Assembly (NCBI GenBank): GCA_035294305.1 | Contig: DATGLD010000023.1 | Coordinates: 1 to 44,535 of the forward strand | Reading direction: 5' to 3' | From: DASRBN01 sp035294305 | Lineage (GTDB): Bacteria; Chloroflexota; Ktedonobacteria; Ktedonobacterales; Ktedonobacteraceae | Length of the DNA stretch: 44,535 bases | Part shown: piece after piece, positions 1 to 7,744 of the stretch | How positions within the stretch are numbered: position 1 is the stretch's first letter | Layout: each line of letters begins with the position of its first letter | Position numbers and translations under genes: made by a program | Notes under the pieces: generated by a model | The model's database searches: none | What the model saw: only the letters and a program-made list of their open reading frames with translations | Told to the model about the DNA's origin: nothing

Positions 1-238
1 CGGCAATGATCAGATTCCCATACACGATGAGATCGAGTTAGAGATGCTGTTGTAGAACTTCTTACGCTCCACAATAGCCGGCGGGAGATTGTTAGTATGA
101 GTGGAGAGACAAACGACTTCGGACTGCTGGCGAGAAATGAATCAAGGACCTTTTCTAGTCTGTTGCTTGCGATTATGCTGAAAGCGGAATGTCTAAATAT
201 TCCGCCTCGGTCTGAGACTGGGGAAGAGGCAAGTTTTC

Positions 239-445
239 TTCACGCATCATCTGAAGATGCTCTTGTTTGCCGGCCACGTCTCGGTAGAACAGCGCCACCG
301 CCTGATTCTCACGAAGCTCGGCCTCTCCCCACTGCTCGATCTGCAGCTCCGGCTTGGTGAAGGGGCGGGCGCGGCGCTAGCAATGAGCATCATCGAGGCC
401 GCTCTGCGCATGCACCGCGAGATGGCGACTTTTGCCGAGGTGGGG
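239..445 (+). pseudogene. cobT: C-terminal remnant of CobT (nicotinate-nucleotide-dimethylbenzimidazole phosphoribosyltransferase)
   Basis: CobT makes alpha-ribazole phosphate in the lower-ligand branch of cobalamin synthesis. In this frame the sequence reads as the CobT C-terminal end: a FAGHVSVEQRHR segment (family: ASH-S-E-GHR), then LGLSPLLDLQLRLGEGAGAA and a final IIEAALRMHREMATFAEVGV. The LGEG(A/S/T)GAA motif is diagnostic of the family. Only about 65 of the usual 350 residues remain. The frame is open from 197, but nothing CobT-like appears upstream, and after the conserved end it runs on to 562 without a stop. It is therefore a decayed fragment, not a gene. No other cobalamin gene is present. 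The homology is from memory of the family. Confidence 0.75.
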
Positions 446-495
446 GTGTATTTTCCTACAAACGTTTACCAGGACAGTTTTTTGCAAGTATTCTT

Positions 496-3045
496 TTACC
501 TTGCTCCCTCAGACAAACATCGCTGGCATATTTCAAGGGCGAGCATGATTGCCTGCTCCTGAGAGAACGTCTTTCCCTGCGACCACTCCATGTCCCATAT
601 GGCTCCATCCACCCGCGACCTGGCATTTTGCTGGTAGGACTGGTAAAGAGGAACATACGCTGCTGGCAGCGAGGTACCGAGGCGCTCGAAAAGGGCTTCC
701 GCTGCGCTGCATACCTGCGCCATGTAAATGGGGTCGCTAGCGACCCCCAGGGTACAACCAAAAGCCATCAAATTGATCGCAATGTTGAAGAGATTCCCCG
801 TCTCCTGGGCCAGGATTAGCCCTTCTCGTAAATATGCAAGCGAGAGGAAAAGTTGTCTTTGCAGGAGGCAAAGGAACCCGAGGGAAGTGAGCATCACACT
901 TAACCCCCATGGTTCACCATATTCCCGGAAGAGGGTGACAGCTTCGGTCAGCCTGGCTTGCGCCTGGGGGAAGTTGCCCCGAAGCATATCTATCGCTCCC
1001 AGCCTGCTGAGTGTGAAAGCGTAGCTGCGCCGATCTCCGAGTTCTCGTTGCAAGTTCAGGCTCTCTTCAAAACACCTGCTTGCCCGCGCATATTCTCCTT
1101 GCATATGCCAGGCGTCTCCTATTTGAAAGATAGCGGTGGCCCTCCCTGGTGCATCCCCACAGCTCTCGTACAGAGTTAATGCCTCCTGTGCCAGCGTCCT
1201 GACCCGTTCACTGACCATCTCCCATGTGGCCAACCTTGAGGCCGCCAGCAACAGTTTGGCGCGTACCCTCGCCGGAGTGTCCTGCCCCATCTCGAGGGCT
1301 GCATCGATCCAATGGTGCGCCTCTTTGAACTGGCTATGAGCCTCCCAGAACAGGCTGAGGGCACCGCAAAGCCGCTGCGCAAGCTCCGCTCTTCCTTGCT
1401 TCAAGCTCCAATTGAGAGCGGCTTGCAGGTTTTCCTGTTAGCGTGCCAGTCTCTGAATAGCCTCTCGTCGCCGGGTGCCTACGAGGTTGGGCTCGATTTG
1501 TTCTACCAGTCTGAGGTAGTAGTGAGCATGCCGCTCTTGCGCTTGCTCCAGCTCACCACTCTCCTGCAGACGTGCCAGGGCGTACTCCCGGATAGTTTCT
1601 AAGAGTGAGAAAGATTGGGAGGGCTCCTCCTCTGAGAAGGCGACCTGGCGAGAGACGACCAGGCTATAATTGACGAGGGTCTCTAATCGGTTGAACAGGG
1701 CCTCGTCAGGTTCTTCCTCATCCTGGCACACTGCCTGAGCCATATCCAGTGTCCAGTCGCCCGCAAAGACTGACAGGCGGGCTAATAGCCGCTGCTCTGC
1801 CGGTTCTAACAACTGGTAGCTCCAGTCCAGCGTTTTGAGAAGCGTGCGCTGCCGCTCTGGCACATCCCGGCTTTCGCGCCGCAACAGGGCCAGCCCTGTT
1901 GCACCGGGGTGTTGCAGTCTATCCCTCCCTCCTTCTAATCGCTCCAGCAATTGGCCGGGTGAGAGGAACCGTGTGCGAGCCGCCGCGAGTTCAATGGCCA
2001 GTGGCAGTCCATCCAGGCGCACACATAACTGAATGATGGCATCTGCATTCTGCGCCGTGAGCGCAAAGCCAGGCAGCACAGCTTGAGCGCGTTCAATAAA
2101 GAGGCGAATTGCCGGGAACTCCTCCAGAGCAGGGAGCGCCGGCAAGTGGTGCGGATCGGGTATCTCGAGCGGGGATACTCCAAATATGTGTTCGCCATAG
2201 ACGTGTAGGACTGCGCGACTGGTGATCAGTACTTTGAGGCGAGGAGCGGCTTGCAGCAACTCGGCCACAGTGGTTGCTGCCGGCAGGACCTGCTCAAAAT
2301 TATCAAGGATCAGCAGCAGGCTTTTGTCAGTCAAAGCTGCTTTGAGCAATTGCTCGGAACTGAGGCCAGGCATAGCGCCTGGAGTGGGAGAGAGCACATC
2401 GAGAGCCTGGGCTATTAATGTGGGCACCAGTGCGGATTCCTGGGTGGCGGCAAGAGAAACAAAGTAGACGCCGTCGGCAAAGTCCCTGTACATCAGTGGG
2501 GCGAGAGCAAGAGCCAGGCGTGTTTTTCCCACTCCACCAGTGCCAAGCAGGGTAACCAGGCGTACATCCTCCTGCTGGAGCAACTGCCGGACAGCCTTGA
2601 TCGCCCAATCCCTTCCGATGAACGAGGTCAGCGGCGCGGGAATGCCAGGTTGGCCCAGGCGAGCGTGCCTGCCAGGTGATTCATGCTGGATCATGGGAGC
2701 CGGACTGCGCCTGGGAGGAGTCAAGCGATTGAGGGGAACTGCCTGCCATTCCTCTGCTGAAAAGCCCTCTCGCCTGAGATTCATGAGCACAAGGAGTTCG
2801 ACCGCTTCATCCTGGGTCGTGATAGCATCCCAGGCGGCCAGCGTCAAAATGATTTGTTTGACCTCGTAGTGCGTCAGGTAGGTCTGGTTCAGGCCATGTA
2901 ATTTGCGACTCAAGACATGAGGAGCCAGCCCGAGCGCGCGAGCCAGTTCCTGCTGCTGTCGCCCTGCTTTCCGGCGCAAGCGCGTCACCTGCTCACGAAA
3001 CTGATCCCACCCAGGAGAAGCCTCATGCCCGTTTTGCGTAGTCAT
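496..3045 (-). pseudogene. XRE-HTH / NB-ARC ATPase / TPR regulator interrupted by an in-frame stop
   Basis: This is a STAND-type signalling regulator of a kind common in ktedonobacteria. The first part (1438-3045, 535 aa) has an XRE helix-turn-helix at residues about 15-75, then a proline-rich linker. An NB-ARC ATPase follows, with Walker A GTGGVGKT, Walker B LLLILDNFEQVL and the GLPLAIELAA helix of plant R protein/AfsR-type ATPases, then a winged-helix-like region. A TAA at 1438-1440 ends it. Reading continues in the same frame from QENLQAALNWSLKQG (1437 downwards) through TPR-like helical repeats to 496 (ATG-started piece 496-1404, 302 aa). Intact relatives have a continuous E-x-x-N-L-R-A-A-L segment here, so one substitution probably made the stop. 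A strong AAGGAGGTG ribosome site precedes the ATG at 3045. Ligand and targets are unknown. The N-terminal part could still be made as a truncated protein. Confidence 0.8.
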
Positions 3046-3137
3046 CAGCGCACCTCCTTGAAACGAGGGGCAATCCGGCCTGACTATCAGTATTTGCTCA
3101 CAGTTATTTATTATACCTCATCTAGATCGAACATGTA

Positions 3138-3170
3138 GAGGTAACTTTGAGGTAATTTTGAGGTAACGCA
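3138..3170 (+). repeat. Three tandem 11-bp direct repeats (GAGGTAAyTTT), putative operator
   Basis: Copies begin at 3138, 3149 and 3160: GAGGTAACTTT, GAGGTAATTTT and GAGGTAACGCA. The exact 11-bp period places each on the same DNA face. They sit in the divergent gap between the XRE/NB-ARC regulator and the SRPBCC gene, with TATAGT (3173-3178) six bases after the last GAGGTAA and TATACT at 3199-3204. Eleven-bp-spaced heptamers next to a -10 element resemble SARP-family operators, though the adjacent regulator carries an XRE rather than an OmpR-type HTH. The operator role is inferred. Confidence 0.6.
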
Positions 3171-3249
3171 AATATAGTCTTCCCCGCACGGGTCCAGCTA
3201 TACTTTCACCAGTATTGAAGAGATCGAATCCAGTGAAAGGAACAAAAGC

Positions 3250-3681
3250 TTGAGCCGTTTGGAAGCTCGTGTCGAAATCAGCAAAGGAATAGATGAGGTC
3301 TTTGATTACCTGGTCGCTCCGGCGCATACGCTTGAATGGATGCAGGATGTGCTCGCTGTAACTTCTCCTTCAGTGGGAGTAGTGGAGGCGGGGGCCACCT
3401 TTCATCATCGCTGGCAACTGCTTGACCATGTGCTAGAAACCACGTATGAGGTGCTTGTGTGTGAGGTTGGCCGCACATTCATCTATCAGAGCACTATTAG
3501 TTCGGTACGACGCCTCGTGTCTTTTCAGCTGGAAGCAACAGCAGGGGGAACCAGGCTCACCTGCTGCATCGAGCAGGATCTTCACGCTTTCTTCTTGCAG
3601 GAGGCAGCGCTGGCTGAACTCGCTGCGCAGCGTCTGGTCGAAGCATCTCTCCAGACCTTAAAGGAGGTGGTGGAAAGCTGA
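3250..3681 (+). CDS. SRPBCC family protein (polyketide cyclase/dehydrase-like)
   Basis: This 143-aa cytosolic protein has the START/SRPBCC pattern: an N-terminal EARVEISKGIDEVFDYLVAP strand-helix with the family's W near residue 30 (LEWMQDV). A G-x-x-F-HHRWQLLDH strand follows, then alternating strands (TYEVLVCEVGRTFIYQS, LVSFQLEATAGGTRLTCCIEQ) and a long C-terminal helix ending the cavity. Such proteins bind hydrophobic ligands; no substrate can be named. The start is the TTG at 3250, preceded by GAAAGGA about eight bases upstream; no in-frame ATG fits better. It is transcribed away from the broken regulator and may be its target through the 11-bp repeats. Confidence 0.75.
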   Translation: MSRLEARVEISKGIDEVFDYLVAPAHTLEWMQDVLAVTSPSVGVVEAGATFHHRWQLLDHVLETTYEVLVCEVGRTFIYQSTISSVRRLVSFQLEATAGGTRLTCCIEQDLHAFFLQEAALAELAAQRLVEASLQTLKEVVES

Positions 3682-3782
3682 AAGGGCCGCGCGAAGACGG
3701 CTTTTAGAGGCTCAGGCTTTGTTAACATCTTTCGTTTTTAGGTTTGATAAAAAAGCTATCGAAGAAAGGTTTCACAATCACT

Positions 3783-4981
3783 ATGCAGGTAAGACGTTTT
3801 CGTTTCCTTTTGCTATCAGCGCTTACCATGGTGCTGATGGTTGTAGTGCAGTTGTCTGGCAGCCCTGTTGTCTTAGCATCAAAGGGGCCCGTCCTTGTAG
3901 TGAGTCCAACAAGTATCAATGGCAATACTGATTGTTCCTATAGCGCAACGGCAGGTTGGACCTGCCAGGTGATATTAAGCCGGGGCGATAGTCTGAATAA
4001 GAATTTAGTCTGGTCTGCCTATGCCAGCGGTGATATCACCGGCGTGACCTTCAATCCAGCTTCTGGCGTATTGGCCCAGGGCGAAACTACTTCCGTCACC
4101 GTGTCTATCCCCAATGTAGCCTGCGCAGTGTCAGCGAGCCTCGTTTTCAAAGGCCCTGCGAACACCGTGCATGTTCCCTGGACCTGTAACGCCCTTGCTT
4201 TGACGGTGAATGGCGCTACCAGTGGTGTGAGCATGTCGGCCTGGGATAGCAATTGCCCGGCAGCGCAAGGAGGCTGGAACTGTACGGTTAATCTAGCGGA
4301 GGGCGGCTCCAATCCAGAAGGCGAACTCAACTGGTCTACGCACAGCAGTCTGAGTGGAGTCACATTCACGCCGGGCAGCGGCACCCTCTTGCCTGATGCC
4401 TCGACTCCTGTGAGCATCTTTGTTCCCAATACCGCCTGTGACAATGGCAAATTCAACTTCATTGACCTCAAAGGTAATACCGTTTCTGTGCAATGGAGCT
4501 GCTCTTCCCCTCCGGTACTCACCGTCAATCCGAACAGCCTGGTTCCAAGTGATACCACTGATTGCACGGCTACGGGAAACACGTACCAGTGTACAGTATC
4601 GCTTGGTGAGACCTCGACCTCTCATGGCAAGGTCAACTGGTCGGTGAACAGCAGCCTGAGCGGCGCATCTTTCAATGTAGGAAGCGGCACGTTGTCACCG
4701 GGTGAAACGATCAATCTGACCATCTCGTCCATTCCCTGCCAGGACGGTACTTTCACCTTCTATGGCTCCCACGGGGCCAATACCGTAGTGGTGACCTGGG
4801 GCTGCGAAGCGGCGGAGCTACAGGTCAGCCCAGCGGAACCCTTGCACCTGGAGCATCGGTGCAGGTAACAGCCTACTATGAAGGATTTGATAATGTCTGT
4901 GTTTCAGCAGATTTCACCTTCTCTGGTTCAGGTGGCGCTCAAGATGTAACTGTTTCGTGGCAGACCGGAGATCGGTGCTAA
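3783..4981 (+). pseudogene. Secreted protein of Ig-like repeats, frameshifted in the fourth repeat
   Basis: An N-terminal signal peptide (MQVRRFRF, then a hydrophobic stretch ending VVLA|SK) is followed by about 100-residue repeats. Each repeat reads: LxV-P-x-S/N, two cysteines (DC..., W/Y-x-C-x-V), N/LVWS, SL(S/T)GV-x-F-x-P-x-SGTL-x-PG, and a closing V-x-W-x-C. Three full repeats are visible, suggesting disulphide-linked beta-sandwich domains exposed at the cell surface. After CEAAELQVSP (about 4836) the frame stops at 4868, but a neighbouring frame resumes with SGTLAPGASVQV and runs to a TAA at 4979-4981, with matching C and VSWQ ends. A deletion of roughly half a repeat plus a frameshift therefore separates the two parts. 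A slightly shorter protein ending at 4868 may still be exported. I chose ATG 3783 because a signal peptide begins there; GAAAGG lies 13 bases upstream. Confidence 0.65.
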
Positions 4982-5032
4982 ATGTAGCTGGAGCTTTTCT
5001 TTTACACATGAAAAGTAAGCCTCTGACATGAG

Positions 5033-5079
5033 ATAACACCTGGCGGTCACCAATCATCCTGGTGACCGCCAGGTGTTAT
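5033..5079. terminator. Perfect 19-bp inverted repeat between convergent genes
   Basis: ATAACACCTGGCGGTCACC (5033-5051) pairs exactly with 5061-5079 around a 9-base loop. It lies 16 bases beyond the glmS stop and 51 bases beyond the end of the secreted repeat protein, so it can serve both strands. No clear T-run follows on either side. Confidence 0.65.
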
Positions 5080-5094
5080 ACTACCCAACTTCCC

Positions 5095-6969
5095 CTACTC
5101 CACCGTCACCGACTTCGCCAGATTCCTCGGCTGGTCCACATTGCACCCTCGCGCAACCGCCGCGTGATAGGCGAACAACTGCAAGGGAATGATCGCCAGC
5201 AGCGGGCTGAGCATCTCGAGCGTTGCTGGCACATAGAGGATGTCGTCGGCGTGCTGGCGGATGCCCTCGTCACCTTCCGTCGCCACGGCTATCACGCGGG
5301 CATCGCGGGCGCGCACTTCCTGGATGTTGCTCACCACCTTCTCGTAGACGTGTGAGGCTGTGGCAATCGCAATCAAAGGAGTGTCGGGATCGAGCAAGGC
5401 GATGGAGCCGTGCTTCAACTCGCCAGCGGGCAAGCCCTCGGCGTGAATGTAGGAAATCTCTTTGAGTTTGAGCGCGCCCTCCAATGCCGTGGGATAGCCG
5501 ACGCCGCGCCCGATAAACATCATGCTGCTGGCCTTCGACATGCGTTTCGCCAATGGCGCTATGATATCGTCGGAACTCGCGGCCCTATCCAGTATCTGCT
5601 GTACCTGTTCGGGAATGCGCTCTAACGCGGCGAGGATGAGGCGCATTTCTTCTGGCGATAGCTTTCCGCGCTGCTGGGCGAGGTACAGGCCGAGCAGATA
5701 GAGGACGGTCACGGATGTGACAAACGTTTTCGTCGCGACTACGCAGATCTCTGGGCCAGCCTGCAGGTAGAGGACGGCGTCAGCAAGGCGCGTGATGGCG
5801 CTGGCGACAACGTTGGTGATGGCGATAACTGGGGCTCCCTGCTCACGGACCTGCCGGATGCCGACCAGCGTATCCGCGGTCTCGCCCGACTGCGTTACCG
5901 CGACGCAGAGCGTTTCCGGCCCCAGGATGGGATTGCAATAGCGAAATTCGGCGGCCGTGATCACCTCCACCGGAATGCGCGCCCACTGCTCGATGGCATA
6001 TTTCGCGATTAGTCCGGCGTGATACGAGGTGCCACAGGCCACGATCACGATACGTTGTATCCTCTCGATGATGCCCGCCTGCCGCATCTCCTCCAGTTCG
6101 TCCAGGCGCAGCTGACCATCTTTGCTAACTCTTCTCAGGAGAGAGCGGCGCAGCGCATCGGGCTGTTCATAGATTTCCTTGAGCGCGAAGTGCGGGTAGC
6201 CGCCTTTCTCCGCCGATTCCACGTCCCATTCAATCGTGATTGGCTCGCGCTGCACAGGTGTGCCATCGATTTTGCTGATCGAGACGCCTTCGGGACGCAG
6301 TACAGCCATTTCACCCTCGTCCAGGATCAATACCTTCCGTGTATGCTTCAGAATGGCGGGTATATCGGATGCCAGAAAATTTTCATCTTCGCCAAGGCCG
6401 GCGATCAGTGGGCCGCCGCCGTAACGCGCACCAATCAGCAGGTCGGGTTGCTCGGAGCTGACGACCGCGATGGCATAGGAGCCCTGGACGGAATGCAGGG
6501 CCAGCCGTACAGCCTGCTCAAGATTATGCTGAGCCTCGCCATAGTAGGCGCGTTCGACCAGGTGTGAGAGGATTTCGGTATCTGTTTCCGAGCGGAATGT
6601 ATGCCCTTCGCGTTCCATTTCTGCTCTCAAGTCGGCGAAGTTTTCGATGATGCCGTTGTGAACAACGGTCAACACACCGGTGCAATCAGAATGTGGGTGG
6701 GCATTGATTTCATTAGGACGGCCATGCGTGGCCCAGCGTGTATGCCCGATGCCCAGCGGACCGGTTCCCGGTCGCGAGCCGTCCTCAACGGCGGCCACGA
6801 GATTGGAGAGCTTCCCGGCGCGGCGATGTACCGCCAGGGTGCCGGTAGAGGTGAGGACTGCAATGCCCGCGGAGTCATAGCCGCGGTATTCGAGTTTGCT
6901 AAGGCCTTCAAGCAATATGGAAGTAACATCGGTGCCTTTCGCTCCGACGTAGCCAATGATACCGCACAT
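5095..6969 (-). CDS. glmS: Glutamine--fructose-6-phosphate aminotransferase (isomerizing)
   Basis: GlmS converts fructose-6-phosphate and glutamine to glucosamine-6-phosphate, the first committed step to UDP-GlcNAc and peptidoglycan. The 624-aa protein starts MCGIIGYVG, so Cys2 is the Ntn glutaminase nucleophile after Met removal. The class II glutaminase motifs GIGHTRWATHG and HNGIIENF follow. Two SIS isomerase domains occupy the C-terminal half (VACGTSYHAG, VTQSGETADT, FIGRGVGYPTALEGALKLKEISY), and the end LAKSVTVE is the typical GlmS tail. Length is normal (about 600-620). ATG 6969 has AAAGGAT about 11 bases upstream. The leader holds a glmS ribozyme, so expression should be repressed by the enzyme's own product. 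It is monocistronic, ending at a strong hairpin. Confidence 0.97.
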   Translation of the reverse strand: MCGIIGYVGAKGTDVTSILLEGLSKLEYRGYDSAGIAVLTSTGTLAVHRRAGKLSNLVAAVEDGSRPGTGPLGIGHTRWATHGRPNEINAHPHSDCTGVLTVVHNGIIENFADLRAEMEREGHTFRSETDTEILSHLVERAYYGEAQHNLEQAVRLALHSVQGSYAIAVVSSEQPDLLIGARYGGGPLIAGLGEDENFLASDIPAILKHTRKVLILDEGEMAVLRPEGVSISKIDGTPVQREPITIEWDVESAEKGGYPHFALKEIYEQPDALRRSLLRRVSKDGQLRLDELEEMRQAGIIERIQRIVIVACGTSYHAGLIAKYAIEQWARIPVEVITAAEFRYCNPILGPETLCVAVTQSGETADTLVGIRQVREQGAPVIAITNVVASAITRLADAVLYLQAGPEICVVATKTFVTSVTVLYLLGLYLAQQRGKLSPEEMRLILAALERIPEQVQQILDRAASSDDIIAPLAKRMSKASSMMFIGRGVGYPTALEGALKLKEISYIHAEGLPAGELKHGSIALLDPDTPLIAIATASHVYEKVVSNIQEVRARDARVIAVATEGDEGIRQHADDILYVPATLEMLSPLLAIIPLQLFAYHAAVARGCNVDQPRNLAKSVTVE

Positions 6970-7087
6970 GTGGTCGGGTATCCTTTCTTTTCACAGTAGA
7001 AGACGACAACAGAGCGACCATCCCGTAAGGGTCGATTGATCGACCAGCACTCACCGGCATGGATGATTTCGTTCTGTCTTTGAACAT

Positions 7088-7240
7088 CTGCTACATCACT
7101 GATAGCCTATTGTGCCAGCCGTTACCGGTTGGGTTTGTCAGCTATCTTCTCAGGGGAATGATGTACCCTGGAGGCCCCCCGCTGAAGGTCCGAACAGCCT
7201 CCACCTCGTCAACCGGAGCTTCCTCCTGGCGCCCGGCCCA
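7088..7240 (-). ncRNA. glmS ribozyme / GlcN6P-responsive riboswitch
   Basis: The glmS leader, read on the minus strand, carries the core signatures of the family in order. GCGCCAG begins at 7232, with predicted self-cleavage between 7233 and 7232. Next come GTTGACGAGG and TTCAGCGGGGGGCCTCC (family: UCGGCGGRUGCCUCC). P3 is made of TACATCA and TGATGTA (the latter at 7092-7098). P4 is GATAGC...GCTATC enclosing TGACAAACCC and TGGCACAATAG with a GTAA-capped stem. It ends about 120 bases before the glmS ATG. In the family, glucosamine-6-phosphate is the cofactor for cleavage, which destabilises the mRNA. The match is by eye to the B. subtilis and Thermoanaerobacter RNAs from memory; boundaries are approximate. 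Confidence 0.9.
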
Positions 7241-7334
7241 TGCGCTACTCGCCGCGACACTATCTCAACATGGGGTCTGCTTGATTGCGACTCCCATTGT
7301 AGGAACCAGATTTATGGCCTTCCTACTACAGCCC

Positions 7335-7343
7335 AGTATATCA
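7335..7343 (-). promoter_or_regulatory. Extended -10 promoter candidate for the glmS leader
   Basis: The minus strand reads TGATATACT, an extended -10 (TGn-TATACT). No good -35 is seen at 17 bp. Transcription would start near 7328, about 95 bases before the ribozyme cleavage site. Confidence 0.4.
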
Positions 7344-7397
7344 TTACTTACGTTTCAATAAGATGAACGGTGACAAAGGAGCTATTTAGAATAGACG

Positions 7398-7438
7398 AAA
7401 AAGGCACTCGAGCAAGCCAGGCTCAACACTCAAGTGCC
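7398..7438 (-). terminator. Intrinsic terminator on the minus strand with no gene upstream
   Basis: On the minus strand GGCACTTGAG (7438-7429) pairs with CTCGAGTGCC (7412-7403), with one G-T pair and a 16-base loop, and is followed directly by TTTTT (7402-7398). No minus-strand coding gene lies between here and the divergent ABC operon. It therefore either ends a small RNA starting within 7440-7744 or shields glmS from antisense transcription. The rest of 7439-7744 contains no recognised RNA family. Confidence 0.6.
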
Positions 7439-7681
7439 GCCGTAAGCGACCTCAAAGCGTAGAAGAGCGGACGAGATTCCGCTACACTATGCGCATGCCT
7501 ACCGCTAGCAGCCTTGCAACTTTTCATGCCTGGTTACGTATTCGCTTTGTATGCTTGAGCCTTACAATTAGATATATGAATCAAGCAGAGACTCTTGCAG
7601 TTGCCTGAATTTTTTTGCCGGGGGGTGAACCTTCCGGCCACAGATGGCTACTAATAGAGCGGTGGGTAACGTAGTTGGGGA

Positions 7682-7710
7682 TTGTATCGCTCGCTGTTTA
7701 TCCTTATCAA
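7682..7710 (+). promoter_or_regulatory. Weak sigma-70-like promoter candidate for the ABC operon
   Basis: TTGTAT (7682-7687) and TATCAA (7705-7710) are separated by 17 bases, upstream of the exporter operon start at 7745. Both boxes are imperfect. Confidence 0.3.
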
Positions 7711-7744
7711 CTGTTCTAGATCATATTAAGAAGAATGGAGTAAC

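Noticed and set aside
97..360. 87-aa plus-strand frame at the left edge
   Set aside because: Overlaps the CobT-like frame, has no ribosome site and reads as low-complexity Pro/Arg at its end; no family resemblance.
549..3138. Several plus-strand frames opposite the XRE/NB-ARC regulator
   Set aside because: Antisense shadows of GC-rich coding sequence; compositionally unlike proteins and without start sites.
5033..5079. Attachment site or IS end
   Set aside because: A perfect hairpin between two convergent gene ends is better explained as a terminator; no second copy was noticed.
7600..7744. Structured G/C-rich leader before the ABC exporter as a riboswitch
   Set aside because: GCCGG...CCGGC and GGTGGGTAACG stretches were compared with c-di-GMP, TPP, SAM and ykkC patterns from memory; none matched convincingly.
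7439..7744. tRNA or SRP RNA on the minus strand before the orphan terminator
   Set aside because: No T-loop GTTC, cloverleaf or SRP loop consensus was found.
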